From the NCBI RefSeq assembly GCF_050948175.1, contig NW_027490233.1:620001-684000 (forward strand): a stretch of DNA of 64,000 nt, given 5' to 3'. Under the pieces are notes generated by a model. It was not told where the DNA came from, ran no database searches, and worked only from the letters and a program-made list of their open reading frames with translations. Shown here one piece after another: positions 1-9,212 of the stretch; the first letter of the stretch is position 1; each line of letters begins with the position of its first letter. This DNA is from Xylocopa sonorina (taxonomy: Eukaryota; Arthropoda; Insecta; Hymenoptera; Apidae). Made by a program: the position numbers and the translations under genes.

Positions 1-7
1 GGGTCCC

Positions 8-67
8 TTTTTTTTAACGCAGGGAAATCCATGGTTATGTCGGACTTTTACCGACTAAAACCCTGCG
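8..67 (-). promoter_or_regulatory. 3'-terminal RNA fold and oligo(A) tail of element A
   Basis: On the minus strand the last 60 bases form a closing stem (CGCAGGG at 67-61 with CCCTGCG at 24-18) around an inner hairpin (GTCGG/CCGAC, 55-51 with 43-39). They are followed by GTT and eight A. Elements C' and D have the same layout with different but still complementary bases. In R2 and SART-type elements the 3' UTR structure is what the RT recognises to start target-primed reverse transcription, so the same role is inferred here. Confidence 0.6.
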
Positions 68-569
68 GTGGTCTCTCTGCACGTCGCGGAAGATAGCCGG
101 GAACTCTTTCGAACACTTCTAGTTATCCCCCTGTGCCCAGATCAGAGATCTTCGATCTTAAATTCGCTCTTTTTGAGCTCGTCCTTTTAAAAGGCATCTG
201 CCGCAACCACCACGGTCGATGCCCTCGTCTAAACGAGCGTTAAATGGCACGTGCTTGACCCAAATCTTACGCGTACCTCGCTCGCTAGACGGTCCTTGTT
301 TATGGCCCCCCGTCGTAACACGTCTAGACGGAGGGTAGCCAAGGCTTGTCCTCTTCTTTTTGATGTTGTTTTCTTCGGCACGCGAATTCCAATTACGAAA
401 TTTATCTATTCGTAATTGTATTGAATCCGCTTGCGTTGTCTCCTTTTCTTCCTTCGTTTCCTCCGTTATTATCTTCTCGCCCGTGGCGAGGAGATGGACG
501 GTGGCGACGAAGTTTCGCTCCCCGGTGGGTACCTTGGAGCGACTTTCACCTCGGAGAAGTGAAAGTCCC

Positions 570-3447
570 CTACCTTGAAGCGAAACGTGGCAAACGTCCA
601 CGATGCCGACCACGTAAGACTCGTCGAGCAGGGAGCGTACGCTCCCTTTCACGCTCGGCGTCTTCCTTCGCAGCCATAAATCTGTCGCGAAATAAAATTG
701 TAGCCCGCCAGCATCTCTCGCTTTCCAGCATTTTTGGAAGAATGCTATTCAGCGAGAGATCCGCTCCAATCTCCGCCACAAGGGCATGACGCAACGTTTT
801 CCACACTGGACAAAATTCCAATGTGTGTTGCGCCGTGTCTTCCTGTTCCCCACAATGGAAACACGTAGCCGTGGCCTCTTTCCCAATCTTTTGCAGGTAC
901 TGTGCGAAGCATCCGTGCCCCATCAGTACCTGCGTGGATCTGAAGGTCAGTTGTCCTTTTCTTTCTTCAACCCACTTTTCCAGAATGGGAATTATCGCCC
1001 CCACGGTCCTGTGAGCGGACGCTGGGGCGAGCTTTTCTTTCCATTTTGAGAAAGTGAAGCGTCTGGCTTCCTTTCTCAATTCATCTCTCGTTGGAGCGGT
1101 TTGGTCTTCTTGCGCCAGGTATTCGAGGGGCACGAGGCCCGCCAACAGCGTTGCCACGTCGTAAAATATCGTGCGATATCCTCTCACGACGCAGATCGCG
1201 ATTCTTCTCCACGCACTTCGCAGGAGTTGTAGGCTTCTTCTCCCCCTGCAAAGTGCGTCGCTCCACACCGGGGTTCCGTAGAGAGCGATACTTTTCACGA
1301 CGGCGGCGTAAAGTTTTCTGACTTTCTCGTCAGGACCGTTCATATTCGGCATGATGCGGCTCAGATAATTTGCCGCAGCATCCAGTCGAACGGCCTGACG
1401 AGCGAAATGGCGGTCGTACGTCCATTTATCGCCGAGGAGCACTCCGAGATAACTCATCTCGCTCCCGACTTTAACTTGCGTTGGACCGATGGTAACCATT
1501 TCATTTCCTCCACTCGGATCTCTTCTTTTTCCTTCGAAGCAGAGGATTTCCGTTTTCTCCGGCGCCATTTGAAGCCCCAGTTCTTCCATCTTCTTGGCCA
1601 CGGCCGCTACGGCGATTTCCGCCCGGCAGATTGCACGCTTCCGGCTCGTTTCTATCGCCAATACCAGAGTATCATCCGCATAGCACGTGAGATGAACTCC
1701 TAGCGGCATTGGCGATTTTAAGACCGCGTTGTAACCAATGTTCCACAGAAGGGGACCGAGAACAGATCCCTGTGGAACTCCGCGGCTTATTTCCTTCTTA
1801 ACGAAACCGTTGCGACTCTCGAAGGTTATCGCTCGCTCGCTCAGGTAGTTTTCCACGACCCTCCACAGGTATCGTGGAAACCTGTGTTCTTCGAGCGCTC
1901 TTCGAATCGCTTTCCACTCGAGGGAGTTGAAGGCGTTCTTTATATCTAAAGAAATCGCCACTGCGACTCCCCCTTCTTTGATCGCATTCTCCGCGAGACA
2001 TTTTACTTTTTGTATCGCGTCGATTGTCGATCTTCCTTCTCGAAAGCCGTACTGGTTGTCTTCCAGGTCCGGTCCGACGCGCGACAGGTGCTCGGCGAGT
2101 CGGTCGTGGACTATTCTTTTGAATAATTTCCCAACCTCGTCGAGCAAGACTATCAGCCTGTACGCGGACGGAGAGTCTTCTGGTTTTCCCGGCTTTTTGA
2201 GAAGGACCAATCTGCCGGTTTTCCATCTTGAGGGCAGTATCCCGGTCTTCAAACAAGTCGAGAATAATTTTCTCAATCTTGAGCCGAGGATGCTGCAAGC
2301 CATGGACAACGCACGTCCTGGGATTCCATCCGGTCCGGGCGCGGTGTTCTTCTTCATCATTCTTTTGATGGCGCGAGCCATTTCTTCCTTGGAAACTTCA
2401 TATTCCCGTGACCAGGTGTTCGGGTCATTAATTCTTGAGATACTTGATGTAATCGTTGAATTATTGTTGATCGTCGCCGACGTTGGATCTTCTGACGGGA
2501 AGAGCGTGTCGACGACTCCTTCCAGGAACGAAGTCTCCATTGTTTCCGTCAACGGGGGCGTCCATGGTCGTAATTTATTCATTACGATTTTATACGGACG
2601 CCCCCACGGGTTCTCGCGCAAAGTTTCGAGCAGCCCGTCCCAGGCTCGTGCTTTCGACTTCTTTATCGCAGCTTGACCTCGTAAACCAATCCGCTTCGCT
2701 CTCGACTACGGCCTCTTCGGTCGGTTCGTCCGGCCAGGTAGCCACGAGGGTTGCTGCCATAAATAGGTCATCGTCCATTCTTCTCAGCGACCATTTATTT
2801 TGATTTTTGGTCGCTGTTCTCCTCTCTTGAATTTTAGATACGCTGATCCTTATATAAATATAGTCTGATAAGGTCTCAGCCGTATCTACTATCCACTTCG
2901 TAACTCTACGAGCTGCGGCGCTGTTCGCGAACGAGAGGTCGACCTTACTCTCGCCCTGTTGACGCACGCACGTACTGGAGTCTCTATGATTTAATAACTT
3001 TAAATTAATGGAAGCTGCCCAGTCCATCGTAGAGTGGCCGCGTTGATTCGTTCTTGAGGAATTCCAGAGCGTTGAATGCACGTTCAAATCTCCCAAGACG
3101 AACGTTGATAGGTGGGCGTGGCGTCTTACCACCCCTCCCATTTCATCCAAAAGCTGGTCGAAATCTTGCAACGACCAGCTCGGCGGCGCCTACAATTCGA
3201 TTACGACGCAATCCGACCACGAAACGGCGGTAAATCCTCGCCCTTGCGCGATGAGCGTGATCGGCCGGATGCGTGTCGGCGTCGCCTGGATGATCGCGAC
3301 ATTTCCTTCCGTATCGCTTATCCACGACGGCTTGTCGTGGATAAAATACGGCTCGGATGCCACCACTAACTCGACCACGCCGCTTTGTAGGCTCTCGATC
3401 ATTAAATCTTGAGCTCTTGCGGCGTGATTCAAGTTTATTTGGAGCAT
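570..3447 (-). pseudogene. Element A ORF2: APE endonuclease / reverse transcriptase
   Basis: About 959 codons, close to the usual R1-clade ORF2 length of about 1,000. The N-terminal APE-like endonuclease shows SEPY near residue 30 and GDLNVHSTLWN near 3,060-3,098. Its C-terminal SDH motif reads SDY (about 2,850-2,872), which loses a catalytic histidine. The RT carries GPDGIPG, GVPQGSVLGPLLWN and the active site YADD (1,671-1,682). After the thumb comes the finger CFHCGEQEDTAQHTLEFC (about 827-880). The start ATG at 3,447 lies 17 bases after the gag stop. Breaks: an in-frame TAG at 3,190-3,192, probably a former Tyr codon, and one frameshift near 2,600-2,620 between endonuclease and RT. From there the RT frame runs open for 683 codons. 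Confidence 0.88.
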
Positions 3448-3464
3448 TTGTGTAGTTTTGATTT

Positions 3465-6217
3465 TTACACAATCTCCATAGCCTCCTCGCGGCTCTTCTC
3501 CAACGCCGCGGAAGCCTCGCGCGTGGCCTCTTCCTTTCTTTTAGTTTCCGCGGGTTTGTCCGTCGCAGATTTCTTCACTTTCTTCTTCGTCGTGGATTTA
3601 TTTTTCTCGACGACGGGTCTTGCAGGGAGAACTCTCAATTTCCACGTCTTCTTAGCGGACGGTGCCGGTTGGCACGCCTTTCCTCCAAGTTTGTGGTCGG
3701 CCTGGCATCCCGCGGCCTTGCATACAGGGCAGTTGGCGGTCTTCACCTTGCACTCCGCAGAGCGGTGTCCCGTTTCTCCGCACCTGTAACAGGCCTCGCG
3801 CCTGTCTTCGGCTTTCGTACATTTAGCAAGTACGTGCGGGTTCCAGAACCTGGGTGTTCAGGAAGTACCCATCCCCACCTCCTCATGGTGGAACCTGGGC
3901 GCAGGGCTTGCCCGGTGGCTAACGGGGCTCTGGGGCTATCGAATTATACCCGGACTCGGAGGTTTGGTGCATTATCGACTGCCCAAAATAATCCGAATCC
4001 ATTCGTACAGTAAAATTGAATAGACTGAGCAGGCAGTCTGGTGCATCTATAAATTTGGCCAAACTGATGCACAATAATTCAAAAAGGGTCAGAGTGAGCG
4101 TGTTCGCGTACACGTAGCGAGTTCGCCTCCCTGAGGTTCCCCGTGGGTACTCCGGCGGTTAGGATTCGTCCTCTCCGACGGAGTAGCTGAAGGACTCGCC
4201 CGCTGGGAAAGGCGCCGCGGCACATCTGGATTTTTCCATCGCCCCTTTCAGTGACATGGCGTATCTGGTTGGTAGAGGGCTGTTCTACTGTGCTTATACC
4301 CGTATGGGTGAGGTGGCAAATCGGACCCCGTCCTGGGGCCAGATTAACAATTGGTTAGCAAGTGCGTGCCCTACCTTCCAGCATTTAAAACAAATTAATT
4401 GGCGTTTTTCCAACGCCTCCACTTTCACCGACGTCCAGAAAATCTTGAGCTTTCCGCCGGTTATTTTCTTTGCCGCGGCAATGGGACATTCCATTATAAG
4501 GTGTCCCAGACCTGTGTAGCCGATTTTCTTCCGCCCGGCGCGTTTGTCTTCTTTTCGGCAGCCTCCTCCTGCGGCAATCGACTCCACGACTTCGTTTGTC
4601 GTCAGCGAGTCTTCGATGCGATACACTCGCATGCCGACTCGCTTCAGCGGTAGTGTGATTTTCACCTCCTCGGGGGTGAAAATCCAGCGTAATTTGGCGG
4701 GCAGCGCGTCCGCTTTTCCGTCTCGGCCCTCTCCCGTCACTTCCAGAATGAGGGCTCCTGTGAGGGCTTTCCTCGCCCTTACTTCGTCGATTCCGATGTC
4801 CTTCAAGCTAATCAGCCTTTTGGCCGTCGCCATAACGTCCGCGTATGTGCCGGCGCTCCCTTGCGGAAGGGCAAGCGTCACGGTGGCCGTCGAAGGATTC
4901 TTCGGCATTTTTACTTCCTTCTTTTGATGTTTGTCTTCCTCTGCCTTTTGCGTGTTTTTGGCGCCTTGTACAGGCGCCTCCACTTTCTTCGGCGCGTCTT
5001 TCTTCGTATTATCGGCCTTTTTGGCCTTTCTGCCGAGGACTTGAGTCTACGGCGTTTCTTTAGCGGTGTTATCCGCAACATTGATACTAGTTGCGGATTT
5101 TCCAGCGCTTTGGGCCGCCTCCCTGGCGACCTGGTCTTCTTGAATCTTCTCCATCCTCTTCTGGATGGAGGAAGTTTCTTGGCGCGCGGTTTGTTTTCTT
5201 GCCTCCGCCTCGTCGCTCTTGTTTGCTGGCGGGAGCGTTTTCTTCGATTTTTCCGCCGTTTTTCCAGCTTTCTTCTCCCGTGCGGCTCCTTGAGATGCGG
5301 AGCTTTCCCCGCAGGAGATGTCCGTCGACTCCGTTGGCGGGAGAGTCGTCTCTTTGGGCGCGAATCGGGCTTCCGCTCGCGCCCAGAAATCGTTCAGCCG
5401 GTCGCTCACCAGCTCACCGATTTTCTCCATAAGGACGCTCAAGTCTGCGTCCTTTCGCGGTGACTTCCTTGCTGCGATCGGCGAGGAGGATCTTCTCGAC
5501 AATGGTTCTTCCAACGGGGCGGGGCGCTCTCTCAGCCGCGTATTCTCCTCCTCTATTTCCTGGAGACGAATCCGATATACATTCGACTCCGTGTCATCGC
5601 TTCGTAATGGGCGCTTTGCACGCTGCACCACTTCAGTCGTCGCTCCGCGTAGTATACGCGCGGCGATCCGCATTTGCCGCTTGATCGTCCCGTTCAATTG
5701 GGACGATTTCGCGGCCGCCGTCTCCACCTGGTTTGCGGCTTTTAACGCGCCAGCCGCTAAATCCGGGGTGGGCATTCTTCTCGCCTCTTCATCGTATTCC
5801 TCCTGCGGAGGAATAGGGTTTGTCGATCTTCCAGAGGGCGGCGGGACGCACTCGCCATAGAGAAGCTCTCTCTCCAGAGCTATCTCTGCCTCTTTCTCAA
5901 TTTCAAGCCTAACGGCTCTTTTGGCCTCGGCTAGGCCGATGTACTCCCCCGTTGTGGGGGTCGCCCCCTCTTCGCCGATGCTCAGGATGACGTTCCTGAT
6001 GAGACTGTCAGGATGGACGTCACCGACGTATCGGTCTCCTCTCCCGAATCCTGGGAGATGCGTCGCTTCGTCTTTGTACGTCGTGGGAGAGGTGTCCTCT
6101 CCTGCTTCATCTCCTGGTAGTCCGGGGGTGGATCCATCCATCTGCATCTATAACAGGGCCACTGGGGCCTGTCCTCTCCCCCTCACTCGCCGCGGTCGCG
6201 TAACTGAGCGAGGCCAT
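3465..6217 (-). pseudogene. Element A ORF1: gag-like nucleocapsid protein, interrupted by an insertion
   Basis: Gag-like ORF1 of an R1-clade LINE, expected to bind element RNA. In order: acidic, proline-rich N-terminus; charged probable coiled coil around 5,500; Lys-rich linker; a conserved fold with LPQGSAGTYADVMATAK near 4,820-4,870; then CCHC knuckles CFKCWKVGHALA-KC (split by the insertion), CYRCGETGHRSAEC and a third, Cys/His-rich one with CPVCKAAGC. Breaks: TAG at 5,047-5,049 where element B has Trp; the insertion at 3,838-4,354; and frame changes near the N-terminus. The start is uncertain. ATG 6,217 (MASLSYAT) is shared with B, but the long frame begins at ATG 6,147 in another frame. 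Confidence 0.85.
3838..4354 (-). mobile_element. 517-bp unclassified insertion with 15-bp target duplication
   Basis: The insertion interrupts the first gag knuckle between the residues LA and KC. It is bounded by near-identical 15-mers, TTAGCAAGTACGTGC at 3,823-3,837 and TTAGCAAGTGCGTGC at 4,355-4,369, which read as a target-site duplication. On the minus strand the insert runs from CCAATTGTTAATC to TTCTGGAACCC. It has no long ORF, no terminal inverted repeat and no poly(A). Hairpin-prone segments lie near the 3' end (GGTTC..GAACC). The same insert sits at the same gag position in element B (46,753-47,280). It could be a SINE or a fragment of another LINE. I do not recognise tRNA A/B boxes. 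Confidence 0.7.
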
Positions 6218-6499
6218 GCTTGGCGCGCCAAGCAAGGCGTCGCGCGTTTTGAATTACGCGAGAACGGTCGCGCACACGGATATTTCTCCCGAGAGAAAAT
6301 CAATCCGCGCACTATCGATCGCTCCCGTGTGGAAAAACCGCACTTTCCACCGGATAGTTCGCACTTAGTGTATTATCGCTCGCGCACACACAAGCACGTA
6401 TCGTCTTTGTTTAGCGCACGGCCGGCCGTATAAATCCGAGTCTCTCTCACTCTCGGACCGACCGGCTCACTCTCTCTCTCTCTCTCTCGCACACTGCGC

Positions 6500-6566
<67 letters not shown>

Positions 6567-6799
6567 CTGCACTCGGTCAGAATTTCTAGAAAGTTCTAGA
6601 ACTTACCGTTGCCGCGTGGTTCCCTCCGCTGAACTCGGGGTGGCGCCACCTCCGTCCGCGTTCAACGAGCGTTTTCTTCCTTTTTTGTTGTTTCTTCCCC
6701 GCGTGAGGTTGAAACAACGTTTAAATAAACACTATTAAATGTTCATCGGCACTGTGTGTGCTAAAATTCGCTCGAAAGGGGCGAAGGAAGCCTCTCTAA
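6218..6799 (-). promoter_or_regulatory. 5' UTR of element A with long (CT)n tract
   Basis: Non-coding leader homologous to 44,373-44,887 of element B. It includes an expanded pyrimidine tract at 6,470-6,559 (uninterrupted CT from about 6,508). B has a short TG/AG version of this at about 44,606-44,670, so the microsatellite is part of the element and has expanded in this copy. The open frames across it are repeats of Arg/Glu and are not genes. Confidence 0.7.
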
Positions 6800-7058
6800 A
6801 TGGTCCACCCCGCACGGGCGTCGTCGACGCCTCGGGCCAGGCTTGGCCCGGTGTGACTGAGTGCCCCGGGTGCGTCAAACCCGATACCACGACATGACAA
6901 ATGCCGAGTCGTGGCCCCTGAGGCATAACGGCCACCATCGTGGCCCGCAGGCGCGGCGAAGGGTTCTTAGAAGTGACTTACACCCGAAGGTGGAAGCCCC
7001 CCCTCTCCCGTGAGGAGGAACGGGGCAAACGTCTACGACGCCGACCCCGTAGGCGACG

Positions 7059-8175
7059 TCAAGCCCGCAGGGATTGCTTCCTAACCCGCTCGGCGGCCTC
7101 CTTCGCGACCATGACCTCCTCGCAAAAGGAGATCATGGCCTGCCAGACGCTCCCGCGACCAAGCATCCCCGAAAGGATACTCCGCAACGAGAGGTCCGGA
7201 CACACCTTCGCCGCTAACATCCGACGCGGCACCTCCCAGGCTGGACACTCCTGGAGAGTGTGCCGCGCCGAGTCCTCCGCGGCGCCACAATGGTGGCACC
7301 GCGCGGTTGCCTCGCGTCCGATTCGGCACAGGTACTGACCGAAACAACCATGTCCGGTCAGCACCTGTGTGGCTCGGAATGTGAGCCGTCCGCTGCTACG
7401 ATCCACCCATCTATCCAGGATGGGCAGGACCGCCCCGACGGTCCAATGGTCGCTGTGACGGGACAAGACCTCCCGCCATTTGAACATTGTGGACCGCCGG
7501 GCCTGGAGCCTTAGCTCGTACCGACATATTGTCTCCCCTGGCGGGGTAGAGTCCTGACGCTCGAGACGAAGACGCCTGTAAACGTAGGCGTCTTCGAGCG
7601 CCAGGTACTCCAGAGGTGGTAAACCCGCCAGGGTGGTGGCCGCCTCGTAGGACACTGTAGAAGTGTGATGTTTCTCCGACTCGCTGACAAAGCGTCAGCC
7701 TAAACAGGGGTACCGTACAATGCCACGTTCTTAATAACCCCACAATAGAGGCGGCGCACCCGCTCGTCCGGACCGCAAAGGTTGGGCATAATGCGACTCA
7801 AATGAGTCGTAAGTTTGCCCAACCTGGCGGTCAAGCGGACGAAATGCGGGACGAAACTCCAGGAGGCGTCCAGGTAGACACCAAGATATTTAATATATTG
7901 GGCCACCTGGACGTCGGACGACCCGATTACGAGGACGGAAACAGACGATTTCCGTCTTCTGAGGGGACAACTCCAACCCCATGCTCGGAATCCGCAAGGC
8001 GATGGCCGCAACGGCGACCTCCGCTCGACGGATGGTCCTCCCCAAGTCCCTGCCGGTGGCTAGGACCATGGACTCGATACGGCTCCGCAGCGACGACCAA
8101 CTCAACCATGCCACCGCAGAGACCTTGAACCATTAGGTCCTGTGCTGCGATGGCATGGCTGAAATTGGTCTGGAT
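7059..8175 (-). pseudogene. Element C ORF2: endonuclease N-terminus fused to RT C-terminus by internal deletion
   Basis: The minus-strand reading starts with an endonuclease N-terminus ending VVAAEPYRV (8,175 to about 8,085). It then jumps directly, near 8,070, into sequence that lies after the RT active site in element D (ATGRDLGRTIRR). The rest of the endonuclease and the RT fingers and palm, including YADD, are missing. The thumb (YLGVYLD, LSRIMPN; about 7,890-7,740) and the C-terminal finger CHHCGAAEDSARHTLQEC (about 7,240-7,300) remain, in shifted frames. The product could not be active. Confidence 0.8.
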
Positions 8176-8201
8176 GATGTGACCGTGAGGAGGCGTGAAC
8201 G

Positions 8202-9110
8202 TTAGGTCGTGTCCATGGCCTCCCCCCGGCCAACATCATCCGTGTGAGAGGGTTCATCAGCCCGCTCAAACTTATCCCCAGTGTCCATAAATGCAGAAAC
8301 TCCCACGTTGGAGGATGATGCGGCCGCACCAACACCCGCTGGTTCCTCCCACGTTGGAGGGTGATGCGGTCGCACCACCCCCGCCGGAACAACCCGCGAT
8401 GGAGGGTGATGCTGATGCACCACCCCCGCCGGAACATCCCGCGATGGAGGGTGATGCTGATTCACCACCCCCGCTGGAACATCCCGCGATGGAGGGTGAT
8501 GCGGTTGCACCACCCCCGCTGGAACGTCCCACGTTGGAGGGTGGTGCAGCTTCACCACCCCCTCTATGGACACTGGGAACCTTGCTCTTCTTTTCTCCAG
8601 GCTTTACTACCTTCTGCGCAACCGACGACGGCTGCGCACCCTTGCCGCTTCGGCGGGCCTTAGGCGGGGAGCACGACTTGCCCTCCGTTCTGTGGTCCGG
8701 GGGCCGCCCTGCCACTTTATAGATGAGGCAGACAGGGGCGGCCGCGGTGCAAAGGCCCGCCTGGTGGCCGGTCTCACCACACCTGTAACACAGGTGAGAC
8801 CGAACCACCTTCGCAGTGCACCGCTGCTGGACATGACCCAGCTCCCAGCAGCGGTAGCACTGCTCCGGGCGGAGTTTTAAAACCATAACGCGGGCATCAG
8901 CTCAACCCACCCGGATGCGGCCGGCAGCGACCACTTTCTTGGCCGCTGCCAGGGGGCACTGCACCCAAAGGGTGCCAAGCCCTCTAGGTGAAGACCGGAT
9001 TATTCCAGTCTTCAGGTCTTCCACTCGGCACCCTCCGGTGCCGGCAATTGCCTCGGCCACCTCAACAGGGGTGACCGACTCGTCCAGGCCGAGCACGCGG
9101 TGATCCGCCG
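8202..9110 (-). pseudogene. Element C ORF1: gag-like protein with 15-residue tandem repeats
   Basis: Gag C-terminal half. A conserved segment resembling that of element A (VAEAIAGTGGCRVEDLK near 9,010-9,070) is followed by knuckles CYRCWELGHVQQRC and CYRCGETGHQAGLC and a third Cys/His motif. Then come six 45-bp repeats coding Gly/Ser/Ala-rich 15-mers, and a tail ending near 8,202. One in-frame TGA at 8,902-8,904 replaces an expected Trp codon. The frame changes within or after the repeat block. The N-terminal half is missing at the satellite junction. Confidence 0.75.
8340..8560. repeat. 45-bp minisatellite in element C gag
   Basis: About five copies of a 45-bp unit, for example GGAGGGTGAT at 8,401 and again at 8,446. 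Because 45 is a multiple of three and the unit lacks stops in most frames, long open frames appear on both strands. Only the gag frame on the minus strand has coding context. Confidence 0.85.
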
Positions 9111-9212
9111 CTTACTCGGCCTGGACACCGTAACGCCATCGCCGGCAAACGCCTGCATCAGCCTATCAGCTGACCCCCATCACCAGCATCACCTGCTAGG
9201 ACCTGCAATAGA

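Larger units (their letters stand above)
1..6799 (-). mobile_element. R1-clade non-LTR retrotransposon, element A (degenerate, near full length)
   Basis: The element reads right to left: 5' UTR (6,799 to 6,218), ORF1 gag (6,217 to 3,465), ORF2 with endonuclease and reverse transcriptase (3,447 to 570), 3' UTR, and an oligo(A) tail seen as the T run at 8-15. ORF order, CCHC knuckles at the end of ORF1, an apurinic-type endonuclease at the start of ORF2 and a CCHC finger after the RT are the R1-clade plan (R1, SART, TRAS, Waldo, Mino). Its 5' end has lost about 440 bp relative to element B at 43,928 and is fused to the 3' UTR of element C. A 517-bp insertion breaks ORF1, and there are a few nonsense codons and frameshifts, so the copy is dead but fairly young. 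Confidence 0.9.
6800..9212 (-). mobile_element. R1-clade element C, internally deleted, 3' truncated
   Basis: This is a second R1-clade family with its own gag (9,110 to 8,202), the first about 40 codons of ORF2, a large internal deletion, then the RT C-terminus and about 250 bp of 3' UTR. The 3' UTR matches 43,320-43,537 but stops there, joined to element A at the GGACCATT/TAGAGAGG junction near 6,800. The 5' end runs into the 174-bp satellite near 9,212. Related copies in this window are the C 3' end at 43,009 and D at 47,300. Confidence 0.85.

Noticed and set aside
421..2803. Plus-strand open frames opposite element A ORF2
   Set aside because: No motif in them; they mirror the GC-rich RT gene read on the minus strand.
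4100..4354. tRNA-derived SINE promoter in the 517-bp insert
   Set aside because: No convincing A and B boxes at the expected spacing.
6373..6567. Arg-Glu repeat protein
   Set aside because: Translation of the (CT)n microsatellite in the LINE 5' UTR.
8291..8722. 143-codon plus-strand frame with MEGDADAPPPPEHPA repeats
   Set aside because: It arises from the 45-bp repeat in the antisense frame; the minus frame has zinc knuckles and family context.
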